Shown piece after piece: positions 1 to 7,285 of a DNA stretch of 16,949 nt. Origin of the DNA: Massilia sp. UBA2709 (GTDB lineage Bacteria; Pseudomonadota; Gammaproteobacteria; Burkholderiales; Burkholderiaceae_D); assembly GCA_002354135.1 (NCBI GenBank), contig DEKZ01000327.1, positions 1-16,949 of the forward strand, given 5' to 3'. The notes beneath the pieces were generated by a model. That model made no database searches and was not told the DNA's origin. It was given only the letters and a program-made list of their open reading frames with translations. Both the position numbers and the translations under genes were made by a program. The first letter of the stretch is position 1. Each line of letters starts with the position of its first letter.

Positions 1-339
1 GCGCGTGGCCGCCGCCGCGGGCTTCAGGCCGGGCTCGACGCCGACGATGGGCATGCCGGGGAAGCGCTCGCGCAGGCGCGCGATCGCGGCGACAGTCGCA
101 GTATTGCAGGCGACGACGATGGCTTTGGCCTTCTGTTCGACCAGGAAGCTGCCGATCGCGAGCACGCGCTCGACCACGACGGCTTCCGGCTTGTCGCCGT
201 AGGGGGCGAAGCCGGAGTCGGCGAAATACATCAGGTGTTCGTGCGGCAGCTGCGCGCGGATGTGGCGCAGGACCGACAGGCCGCCTACCCCGGAGTCGAA
301 GATGCCGATGGGGGCGTCGCGAAGCGGGGCAGGGGTCAT
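1..339 (-). CDS. murI: Glutamate racemase, 5' part (cut by window edge)
   Basis: MurI interconverts L- and D-glutamate in the cytoplasm to supply D-Glu for peptidoglycan. The first 113 residues are visible and run off position 1. The N-terminal half matches the family: the GIFDSGVGGLSVL motif is at residues 12-24 with Asp15 and Ser16 in the active site, MYFADSGFAPYG is at 37-48, and VVACNTAT is at 75-82 with the first catalytic cysteine at Cys78. The second catalytic cysteine would lie outside the window. The ATG at 337-339 is the only reasonable start, since the motif begins 11 residues later. No clear Shine-Dalgarno precedes it. The gene lies downstream of fumarase on the same strand, 64 bp away, with a strong palindrome between them, so co-transcription is uncertain. 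Confidence 0.93.
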   Translation of the reverse strand, partial: MTPAPLRDAPIGIFDSGVGGLSVLRHIRAQLPHEHLMYFADSGFAPYGDKPEAVVVERVLAIGSFLVEQKAKAIVVACNTATVAAIARLRERFPGMPIVGVEPGLKPAAAATR

Positions 340-372
340 GGATGTGAGGTGATGCGAACGTGCGTTGAACGC

Positions 373-393
373 GTGGACGGCAGAGCCGTCCAC
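373..393. repeat. Palindromic REP-like intergenic element between fumarase and murI
   Basis: Perfect 9-bp arms GTGGACGGC (373-381) and GCCGTCCAC (385-393) enclose a 3-nt AGA loop. No T-tract follows on either strand, so it is not a classical intrinsic terminator. On the minus strand it sits in an AGGGTGGAC...GTCCACGCG context. This resembles dispersed GTAGGGTGG-type palindromes that I recall from Oxalobacteraceae and other proteobacterial intergenic regions; that resemblance is from memory and untested. It could also attenuate read-through from fumarase into murI. Confidence 0.6.
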
Positions 394-403
394 CCTACGT
401 CAC

Positions 404-1939
404 TTAAGCGACGGTGACGGGAATGTTCTTCAGCGATTCGATCTTCGCTGCCCATTCCTTCGGACCGGTCTGGTGCACCGAGGTGCCGGTCGAATCGACG
501 GCCACGGTGACAGGCATGTCCTGCACCTCGAACTCGTAGATTGCTTCCATGCCCAAGTCTTCGAAGCCCAGCACCTTGGCCGACTTGATCGCCTTCGAGA
601 CCAGGTAGGCCGAGCCGCCGACCGCCATCAGGTAGGCCGACTTGTGCTTCTGGATCGATTCGATCGCCACCGGGCCGCGCTCGGCCTTGCCGATCATGGC
701 GATCAGGCCGGTCTGCTCCAGCATCATGTCGGTGAATTTGTCCATGCGGGTCGCGGTGGTCGGACCGGCCGGGCCCACCACTTCCTCGCGCACCGGATCG
801 ACCGGGCCGACGTAATAGATCACGCGGTTGGTGAAGTCCACCGGCAGTTTTTCACCTTTTGCCAGCATGTCCTGGATGCGCTTGTGGGCGGCATCGCGGC
901 CGGTCAGCATCTTGCCATTGAGCAGCAGGGTCTGGCCCGGCTGCCAGGAAGCGACTTCCTCTTTCGTCAGCGTATTCAGGTCGACGCGCTTGGATTTCTG
1001 GGTGTCCGGGGTCCAGTGCACTTCCGGCCAGGTCGACAGCGCCGGCGGTTCGATGTAGGACGGGCCCGAGCCGTCCAGCACGAAGTGGGCGTGGCGGGTG
1101 GCGGCGCAGTTCGGGATCATCGCCACCGGCTTGGATGCCGCGTGGGTCGGGTACATGTTGATCTTCACGTCCAGCACGGTGGTCAGGCCGCCCAGGCCCT
1201 GGGCGCCGATGCCCAGCGCGTTGATCTTGTCGCACAGTTCGATACGCAGCTCTTCCAGCTTGTTCTGCGGGCCGCGCTGCTTGAGCTCGTACATGTCGAT
1301 GTCTTCCATCAGCGACTCTTTAGCCATCAGCATCGCCTTCTCGGCCGAGCCGCCGATGCCGATGCCCAGCATGCCCGGCGGGCACCAGCCGGCGCCCATC
1401 AGCGGCACGGTCTTCAGCACCCAGTCGACCAGCGAGTCCGACGGGTTCAGCATGACGAACTTGGTCTTGTTCTCGGAGCCGCCGCCTTTTGCAGCGACTT
1501 TTACGTCGACGGTGTCGCCCGGCACCAGTTCCATGTGCACGACGGCCGGGGTGTTGTCCTTGGTGTTCTTGCGCTCGAAGTGCGGGTCGGCCACGATCGA
1601 TGCGCGCAGCTTGTTGTCCGGGAAGTTGTACGCGCGGCGCACGCCTTCGTTGACGGCGTCGGTGATCGAGCCGCTGCCGAAGCCTTCGAAGCGCACATTC
1701 ATGCCGACCTTCAGGAACACGTTGACGATGCCGGTGTCCTGGCAGATCGGGCGCTTGCCTTCGGCGCACATGCGCGAGTTGGTCAGGATCTGCGCGATCG
1801 CATCCTTGGCCGCCGGGCTCTGCTCGGCCTCGTAGGCGCGCGCCAGGTGCTGGATGTAGTCAGCCGGGTGGTAGTAGCTGATGTACTGGAGCGCAGCGGC
1901 GACCGATTCGATCAGGTCTTCCTGTTTGATGACTGTCAT
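404..1939 (-). CDS. fumA: Fumarate hydratase, class I ([4Fe-4S], iron-dependent)
   Basis: Cytosolic TCA-cycle enzyme that reversibly hydrates fumarate to (S)-malate. The 511-residue single chain has the class I layout, an N-terminal catalytic domain followed by a C-terminal domain. The three cysteines expected to bind the 4Fe-4S cluster are Cys66 (in PICQDTG), Cys186 (in GWCPPG) and Cys278 (in NCAATRHAHF). Their spacing is close to that of structurally known class I fumarases. The C-terminal half keeps VGPAGPTTATRMD (388-400) and GKAERGP (417-423). The ATG at 1937-1939 has a weak purine-rich AAGAGAA about 7 nt upstream. The yqhA stop is only 18 nt upstream, so the two are probably co-transcribed. 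The symbol follows the E. coli class I enzymes; fumA, fumB and a generic fum cannot be told apart here. Confidence 0.95.
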   Translation of the reverse strand: MTVIKQEDLIESVAAALQYISYYHPADYIQHLARAYEAEQSPAAKDAIAQILTNSRMCAEGKRPICQDTGIVNVFLKVGMNVRFEGFGSGSITDAVNEGVRRAYNFPDNKLRASIVADPHFERKNTKDNTPAVVHMELVPGDTVDVKVAAKGGGSENKTKFVMLNPSDSLVDWVLKTVPLMGAGWCPPGMLGIGIGGSAEKAMLMAKESLMEDIDMYELKQRGPQNKLEELRIELCDKINALGIGAQGLGGLTTVLDVKINMYPTHAASKPVAMIPNCAATRHAHFVLDGSGPSYIEPPALSTWPEVHWTPDTQKSKRVDLNTLTKEEVASWQPGQTLLLNGKMLTGRDAAHKRIQDMLAKGEKLPVDFTNRVIYYVGPVDPVREEVVGPAGPTTATRMDKFTDMMLEQTGLIAMIGKAERGPVAIESIQKHKSAYLMAVGGSAYLVSKAIKSAKVLGFEDLGMEAIYEFEVQDMPVTVAVDSTGTSVHQTGPKEWAAKIESLKNIPVTVA

Positions 1940-1957
1940 GACAATTCTCTTGTGATG

Positions 1958-2563
1958 TTAGTGATGCTTGGGCTGGTGGTGCGTTGCGGTAGTGATGCGG
2001 TCGGTCCAGGAAATGGCCAGGGCCGAGAGCAGGAACGCGCAGTGGATCACGGTCTGGGCAATCAGTACCCGGTCGTGGTAATTCGCTGCGTTGATGAAGG
2101 TTTTCAGCAAGTGGATCGAGGAGATGCCGATGATGGCCATCGCCAGCTTGGTCTTCAGGACCGAGGCGTTCACGTGCGACAGCCATTCCGGCTGGTCCGG
2201 ATGGCCTTCCAGGTTCATGCGCGACACGAAGGTTTCGTAGCCGCCGACGATCACCATGATTAGCAGGTTCGAGATCATGACCACGTCGATCAGCCCCAGC
2301 ACAACCAGCATGATGGTCGTTTCCGTCAGCTTTTTCGGGCCGTTCGTCATGCCCACGGCTTCGAGGATGTGGGCCAGCGAGTCGGCATTGCCGAAGGCGG
2401 CGCCGATCAGGTCCTTCAGTTCGACCCAGAAATGGAACACATAGACGCACTGCGCCAGGATCAGGCCCAGGTAGAGCGGCAGCTGCAACCAGCGGCTGGC
2501 AAAGATCAGGTTATTGAGAGGGGTGAGCTTGCGTTGTTCGAGTGTGGGCGGGTTTTGCGACAT
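1958..2563 (-). CDS. yqhA: YqhA/UPF0114 (TIGR00645) family inner-membrane protein
   Basis: A 201-residue integral membrane protein of the UPF0114 family, whose molecular function is not known to me. Four hydrophobic segments are visible at about residues 26-46, 83-108, 138-156 and 166-186. The family-typical stretch IDVVMISNLLIMVIVGGYE spans 92-110, followed by a conserved-looking FVSRM segment. The C-terminus is histidine-rich (HHQPKHH), which is unusual and could bind metal. The ATG at 2561-2563 has CTGGAG about 9 nt upstream. The gene lies 18 nt upstream of class I fumarase and is divergent from acs. Recognition rests on the overall sequence pattern and on the usual neighbourhood with fumarase in betaproteobacteria. 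Confidence 0.88.
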   Translation of the reverse strand: MSQNPPTLEQRKLTPLNNLIFASRWLQLPLYLGLILAQCVYVFHFWVELKDLIGAAFGNADSLAHILEAVGMTNGPKKLTETTIMLVVLGLIDVVMISNLLIMVIVGGYETFVSRMNLEGHPDQPEWLSHVNASVLKTKLAMAIIGISSIHLLKTFINAANYHDRVLIAQTVIHCAFLLSALAISWTDRITTATHHQPKHH

Positions 2564-2602
2564 CGGGTGCGGCTCCAGGATTCCGACAAAATACAGCCCA
2601 TC

Positions 2603-2608
2603 ATTTTA
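2603..2608 (-). promoter_or_regulatory. Extended -10 promoter candidate for yqhA-fumarase
   Basis: Read on the minus strand, the hexamer TAAAAT is preceded by TG (TGTAAAAT), an extended -10 element. A weak CTGCAA lies at -35 with a 16-bp spacer. The predicted transcript would start near 2596 and have a leader of about 33 nt that includes the CTGGAG ribosome site. Confidence 0.4.
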
Positions 2609-2769
2609 CACCTCTCGTGCCGCGTTGCAGCAGGCCGCATCGGTTTGCGCTATGGTTGGTAAAATCGCACTCATAAGGGAAGGCCTGGCGCGCTCTGCTC
2701 ATGTAAGGGTCGGGTAAGCGTCAAAGCCTAAGGTGTCTGGCAAAACTACTACTACCTATGGAGACTAGC

Positions 2770-4767
<1,998 letters not shown>

Positions 4768-4773
4768 TGGTTG

Positions 4774-4801
4774 GGGCGCCCGGCTGAGTCAGCGGGCGCC
4801 C
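4774..4801 (+). terminator. acs terminator hairpin
   Basis: Arms GGGCGCCC (4774-4781 and 4794-4801) pair, and an inner GCTGA/TCAGC stem continues the helix after one bulged G. TTATC follows instead of a full T-tract. It starts 7 nt after the acs stop codon. Confidence 0.6.
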
Positions 4802-4818
4802 TTATCATCGCAGTGTTG

Positions 4819-4846
4819 ACGCCGCCCCGTTTCGATGGGGCGGCGT
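4819..4846. terminator. Bidirectional terminator between acs and the KTSC gene
   Basis: Perfect 10-bp stem ACGCCGCCCC (4819-4828) and GGGGCGGCGT (4837-4846) with an 8-nt loop. It is followed by TGTCTTTC on the plus strand. It lies between two convergent genes and ends 6 nt from the stop codon of the minus-strand gene, so it probably serves both. Confidence 0.65.
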
Positions 4847-4852
4847 TGTCTT

Positions 4853-5143
4853 TCATGCGCCGTCCGGCTCGCCGCCGAAGGCTTTCATCAGGGCTTCGCG
4901 GTCGATGGTCTTCTTCCCCGCATCGACGCCGGCACGCCCACGGCGGCCGGTGAATTCTTCCTCGATGTTGTCGCGGTAATAGCTCCAGGGCGAGGCCGAG
5001 GTGGAGAGCTTGCGCCAGGTTTCGGCGCCGACCGAGGAATAGTCGATTGCGCTGCCGTCGTCGAACTCCACGCGCAGCACGCGCTCGTGCGCGTCGTAGC
5101 CGATGGCGCGCAGCTTGCCGGCGTTGATTCTCTTCATGTCCAT
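4853..5143 (-). CDS. KTSC-domain small protein
   Basis: A 96-residue soluble protein. Residues 5-67 fit the KTSC domain: a start like RINAGKLRAIGYD, a beta-strand pair (LRVEFDDGSAIDY), a VGAETWRKL helix, and SPWSYYRDNIEEEF. The family is small and its biochemical role is not established to my knowledge; some members are fused to lysyl-tRNA synthetase-like or phage proteins. The eponymous cysteine position appears substituted. I chose the ATG at 5141-5143 over an upstream in-frame ATG at 5186-5188 because AGGAG lies 6 nt before it. The C-terminal tail (KKTIDREALMKAFGGEPDGA) is low in structure. It is convergent with acs and shares its terminator. Confidence 0.72.
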   Translation of the reverse strand: MDMKRINAGKLRAIGYDAHERVLRVEFDDGSAIDYSSVGAETWRKLSTSASPWSYYRDNIEEEFTGRRGRAGVDAGKKTIDREALMKAFGGEPDGA

Positions 5144-5297
5144 CGTGGGCTCCTGTCGGGTGATGCGTGTCGCTGCAGATGATCGCATGATCTGAACGGC
5201 AGCGCAGCTGCAGCATTGGCAGCCGGCTGGGAGGCGGGAAGAGGGGAAGTCAGGGACACGAAAACGAGCGAAGGGCCTACTGATTGCCAGGATGCTC

Positions 5298-5325
5298 TTG
5301 TACAGCCGAGAAACCTTGTTATAAT
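5298..5325 (+). promoter_or_regulatory. Promoter of tRNA-Ser
   Basis: A perfect TATAAT (-10) is at 5320-5325, with TTGTAC at 5298-5303 as a partial -35 and a 16-bp spacer. The GC-rich discriminator GGGCGGC directly after the -10 is typical of stringently controlled stable-RNA promoters. The predicted start is near 5332, about 30 nt before the mature tRNA. Confidence 0.7.
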
Positions 5326-5362
5326 GGGCGGCTTCGCGACATAGCGCGCGAAAAAACCATCA

Positions 5363-5453
5363 GGAGAGATGGATGAGTGGTTTAAGTCGCACGCCTGGAA
5401 AGCGTGTATAGGTTAATAGCCTATCGGGGGTTCGAATCCCCCTCTCTCCGCCA
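5363..5453 (+). tRNA. tRNA-Ser, anticodon GGA
   Basis: A class II tRNA of 91 nt including an encoded CCA. The acceptor strands GGAGAGA (5363-5369) and TCTCTCC (5443-5449) pair fully, followed by discriminator G5450 and CCA. The anticodon arm CACGC-CTGGAAA-GCGTG gives anticodon GGA, which reads UCC/UCU. The long variable arm TATAGGTTAATAGCCTA and the T-arm with GGTTCGAATCC are typical of serine tRNAs. A promoter lies upstream and an intrinsic terminator directly downstream, so it is probably a single-gene transcript. Confidence 0.96.
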
Positions 5454-5512
5454 GGACACAAAAAAATAGGCCACCCTCGGGTGGCCTATTTTTTTGTTTT
5501 CTGGCGGAGAGA
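5443..5512. repeat. 70-bp near-perfect palindrome including the tRNA-Ser 3' end
   Basis: The 34-bp arms 5443-5476 and 5479-5512 are complementary at all but two positions (5455/5500 and 5457/5498), with a 2-nt centre. The outer 12 bp on the right (CTGGCGGAGAGA, 5501-5512) are the exact reverse complement of the tRNA acceptor 3' strand plus G-CCA-G. The left boundary falls precisely at the first acceptor nucleotide. Confidence 0.85.
5460..5500 (+). terminator. Intrinsic terminator of tRNA-Ser
   Basis: The 10-bp GC-rich stem TAGGCCACCC (5467-5476) and GGGTGGCCTA (5479-5488) is flanked by an A-tract and a seven-T tract (5489-5495). It is a strong rho-independent terminator in both directions. 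It forms the centre of a larger palindrome (see findings). Confidence 0.9.
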
Positions 5513-5513
5513 A

Positions 5514-5584
5514 GCAAGGCGCCTGCGCGCCTTGCGTGGTCGCCAAGGCGGCAGGTTCGAAGCCTTGCGCGTATTCGCGCAAGG
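5514..5584. repeat. Two GC-rich hairpins in the gap between tRNA-Ser and the repressor gene
   Basis: The first stem is GCAAGGCGC (5514-5522) with GCGCCTTGC (5527-5535) and loop CTGC. The second is CCTTGCGCG (5563-5571) with CGCGCAAGG (5576-5584) and loop TATT. Both have perfect 9-bp stems and 4-nt loops, and both use CCTTGC/GCAAGG cores, which suggests related repeat units. In the rest of the gap (5585-5728) I see no supported gene or motif. Confidence 0.6.
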
Positions 5585-5728
5585 GCGGCCCGCGGGACGT
5601 GGGCGAATCCTTCTATCAGAACAGGAATCGCGACAGGCCTGCCAGACCAGGCCCGGCAAATGCCACCGCCCTCCGGTGACCTTTTCCCGCCTTCTCTTCG
5701 CACCGAGCAGCTGCCTCCCGCACCATCC

Positions 5729-6514
5729 CTACAATCTCCCCGTCAGCGAGCGCCCCGGCTGATAAACCACCCGGCCGATGACGCTGATGTCGCCGCTACG
5801 CGCATTGATCGGTCCAAAATCCGGATTGATCGAATGGAGGTACCACTCTCCATTACGTTTGATCATTTGTTTTACGCAGCAATCGCCGTCGAAGTTCAGC
5901 GCGTACAGCTCCCTGTGGATGAGCGTCTTGTCGGTAGGATCGATGACGATCACATCGTCTTCGAACATGAGTGGCTCCATGCTCTGGCCTCTCACCTGGA
6001 TCGCAATCAGGGCATCCGGGTTGAGTTTGCTTCGGACGATGTCGTTTTTCGGAACCTTCAAGCTTCCGCCATCTTCCACAAGCGGTTCGGTTTCGAACCG
6101 GGAAACACCGGCGCGCAACTTGAGCTTGACGAGCTTGATGTCGACCGTGTCCGGATCCTCCCCGGCGGCGACACGCCTTGCGCCGGACAAGGGGCCATGC
6201 CTGCCGTCTGCTGCGTTTGCATCGGCCAGGAGCGCGGAAACGTATTCGCTCAATTGCGCCTGCAGGCGGGGGCTGAAGTCGGCAACAGGGCAGCCAAGGA
6301 CCGATGCGAAGCGTGTGGCCGCATCGACGTTCAGCGGAATGCGCCCGTTCAGGTACTGGCTCAGGGCGCTTTGATTGAAGCCCAGCATTTCGCCGGCCGC
6401 CTCCTGGGAAGCAGGCCGGCCAGCTTCCTTCTGACGCTTCTGCCATTCAGCGAAACGCAACTTCAGGCGCGCGGCATCGTCGAGTTGCTCTTGGGTAAGG
6501 GGAAGGGCAGGCAT
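5729..6514 (-). CDS. Phage-type transcriptional repressor: HTH domain plus S24 (LexA/CI) self-cleavage domain
   Basis: A 261-residue DNA-binding repressor. Residues about 33-80 form an HTH_XRE domain (GEMLGFNQSALSQYLNGR as helix-turn-helix). Residues about 165-250 form an S24 peptidase domain with nucleophile Ser178 (GQSMEP) and general base Lys215 (CCVKQM). These are 37 residues apart, as are Ser119 and Lys156 in LexA. A plausible autocleavage site is Ala135-Gly136 in the linker. Such proteins normally cut themselves when RecA is activated by DNA damage. The ATG at 6512-6514 lacks a good Shine-Dalgarno. The promoter at 6540-6568 contains an operator, indicating autoregulation. No integrase, replication or structural phage genes accompany it here, so it looks like a prophage remnant or a domesticated switch. 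Confidence 0.9.
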   Translation of the reverse strand: MPALPLTQEQLDDAARLKLRFAEWQKRQKEAGRPASQEAAGEMLGFNQSALSQYLNGRIPLNVDAATRFASVLGCPVADFSPRLQAQLSEYVSALLADANAADGRHGPLSGARRVAAGEDPDTVDIKLVKLKLRAGVSRFETEPLVEDGGSLKVPKNDIVRSKLNPDALIAIQVRGQSMEPLMFEDDVIVIDPTDKTLIHRELYALNFDGDCCVKQMIKRNGEWYLHSINPDFGPINARSGDISVIGRVVYQPGRSLTGRL

Positions 6515-6539
6515 GCTCGCAGGGTGTAAGGAAAACTAC

Positions 6540-6568
6540 ATTGTACAATTAGTCGGACTGTTGACCAA
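6540..6568 (-). promoter_or_regulatory. Promoter of the repressor gene
   Basis: On the minus strand, -10 TACAAT (rc of 6540-6545) and -35 TTGGTC (rc of 6563-6568) are separated by exactly 17 bp. The spacer is almost filled by operator O1 (6548-6562). The predicted leader is about 19 nt. The -10 overlaps a second small palindrome, ATTGTACAAT (6540-6549). Confidence 0.6.
6548..6562. promoter_or_regulatory. Operator O1 (imperfect) of the S24 repressor
   Basis: ATTAGTCGGACTGTT shares its left half and central GAC with the perfect palindrome O2 (5 of 7 right-arm bases match). It lies between the -35 and -10 of the repressor promoter, which is the expected place for autorepression. Assignment to this repressor is inference. 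Confidence 0.6.
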
Positions 6569-6589
6569 GCTCATTAGTCAGACTAATAT
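6561..6589 (+). promoter_or_regulatory. Divergent promoter reading toward the holin
   Basis: -35 TTGACC (6561-6566, 5/6 to consensus) and -10 TAATAT (6584-6589, 4/6) have a 17-bp spacer. Operator O2 overlaps the -10 box. The transcript would begin near 6596 and run about 175 nt before the holin start codon. Confidence 0.6.
6573..6587. promoter_or_regulatory. Operator O2 (perfect palindrome) of the S24 repressor
   Basis: ATTAGTCAGACTAAT is a perfect 7-1-7 palindrome. Its centre lies 25 bp from the centre of O1. It covers the spacer end and -10 of the rightward promoter, so occupancy should block holin transcription. Confidence 0.72.
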
Positions 6590-6769
6590 ACTCCTCAAGA
6601 GACGAAAAAACTACATGTTCCGTAGCAGGCCAGCTCACGTCCATGGTGAAGAGCCCGCGGAGCCGCGTTACCCGCTTCACCTCGCGCAGGCCCTGTGAGC
6701 GCAGCACCGTCATTTTCGTGAAGCGCGTGTCGTGGCGAGACATATTTGCCCAGATTGAAAGGCAGAAAC

Positions 6770-7003
6770 ATGACGAAAATAACAGTACCGGAGTTGACGA
6801 GCTACGCCGGCGCCATCAGCGCAATCGGCGCTTCGCTGACCTTGACCGAGATCGGCGTGCTCGTCGGTATCGTGACGGCCATCCTGACCTTCTGCCTGAA
6901 CGCCATCTACATGCATCGCAAGGACGCACGCGAGCAGCGGCAGGCCGATCTCGCCGTGCGCGAAAGCGAAGCGCGCCTGGCTGCGCTCGGGGTAAAGCGA
7001 TGA
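6770..7003 (+). CDS. Phage holin (small class II/III-type membrane protein)
   Basis: A 77-residue inner-membrane protein. A weakly hydrophobic segment (residues 11-24, SYAGAISAIGASL) is followed by a strong one (27-47, EIGVLVGIVTAILTFCLNAIY). A highly charged C-terminal tail follows (HRKDAREQRQADLAVRESEAR). This layout is typical of small phage holins that permeabilise the membrane for endolysin release. AAGG lies 7 nt before the ATG at 6770. An upstream TTG at 6746 would extend the frame by 8 residues but lacks support. Its TGA overlaps a following ATG by 4 bp, as in phage lysis cassettes, but that next gene is broken. The promoter with O2 lies about 175 bp upstream, so the S24 repressor probably controls it. 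Confidence 0.78.
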   Translation: MTKITVPELTSYAGAISAIGASLTLTEIGVLVGIVTAILTFCLNAIYMHRKDAREQRQADLAVRESEARLAALGVKR

Positions 7004-7050
7004 ACCGTGTTCTCCTTGCCGGCGTCCCGCGCTCGGAAGGGGATGGCTAG
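7000..7050 (+). pseudogene. Truncated start of the next lysis gene (endolysin?)
   Basis: An ATG overlaps the holin stop as ATGA and opens a frame of only 16 codons (MNRVLLAGVPRSEGDG) before TAG at 7048-7050. Holin genes of this sort are usually followed by an endolysin or spanin with a hydrophobic N-terminus. MNRVLLAGV would fit such a start. Sequence after 7058 belongs to a different, oppositely oriented gene remnant, so the phage module appears cut here. The identity of the lost gene is inference. Confidence 0.4.
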
Positions 7051-7058
7051 CGGGTTCG

Positions 7059-7250
7059 CTACCTCAATGGCCAGAACCATATTTCCGCCGCGCTGAAGTA
7101 GCAGCGCCGAGCACATTGATAGAACCCGCCGGCAGCTGGCCAGAGCAGGTCGATATGTCCACCGCCGCCCAGCTCGGCACCGTGGATCCTGAAAAACGAA
7201 ACGACGCCGCTCCGGGGGCCGATGCTCGCCTGTGCACTCTGGACGTTCAT
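7059..7250 (-). pseudogene. C-terminal remnant of a Tae4-like amidase (T6SS effector family)
   Basis: The frame encodes 63 residues from an ATG at 7248-7250 and is closed upstream by TAA at 7275-7277. It carries a RSGVVSFFRIHG strand, GHIDLLWP with the presumptive catalytic His32, a cysteine pair (Cys46, Cys50), and the ending YFSAAEIWFWPLR. This is how I recall the last third of Tae4 peptidoglycan amidases, which cut the D-Glu-mDAP bond. The N-terminal part with the catalytic cysteine is missing, so it should be inactive. It abuts the truncated phage lysis gene on its 3' side. A divergent NlpC/P60-like amidase would be the alternative. No Shine-Dalgarno is evident. Confidence 0.5.
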
Positions 7251-7285
7251 CGAGGACGCGCGATCACGCCACCTTTACGTCCTTC

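Noticed and set aside
365..2263. Very long plus-strand frame of 632 codons
   Set aside because: It is the antisense shadow of the fumarase and yqhA genes, caused by high-GC third positions. Composition is His/Arg/Asp-skewed and no family is recognisable.
5363..5512. tRNA-Ser as an attB/attP integration site of the neighbouring phage-like patch
   Set aside because: No direct repeat of the tRNA 3' end occurs in the window (only an inverted copy), and no integrase is present.
5413..5703. Minus-strand frame across tRNA-Ser ending in GGFEPPIGY
   Set aside because: This is a well-known spurious translation of serine tRNA antisense sequence; it also crosses the tRNA terminator.
6549..6743. Small minus-strand frame of 64 codons upstream of the repressor (and an overlapping plus-strand frame from 6643)
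   Set aside because: Its end runs through both operators and both promoters, it has no ribosome site, and the two opposite frames are equally GC3-rich because their third positions coincide. It may be a decayed phage gene but cannot be supported.
7051..7101. Plus-strand continuation RVRYLNGQNHISAALK after the TAG of the truncated lysis gene
   Set aside because: It is in frame with the truncated gene but is the shadow of the Tae4-like C-terminus, whose residues make better family sense.
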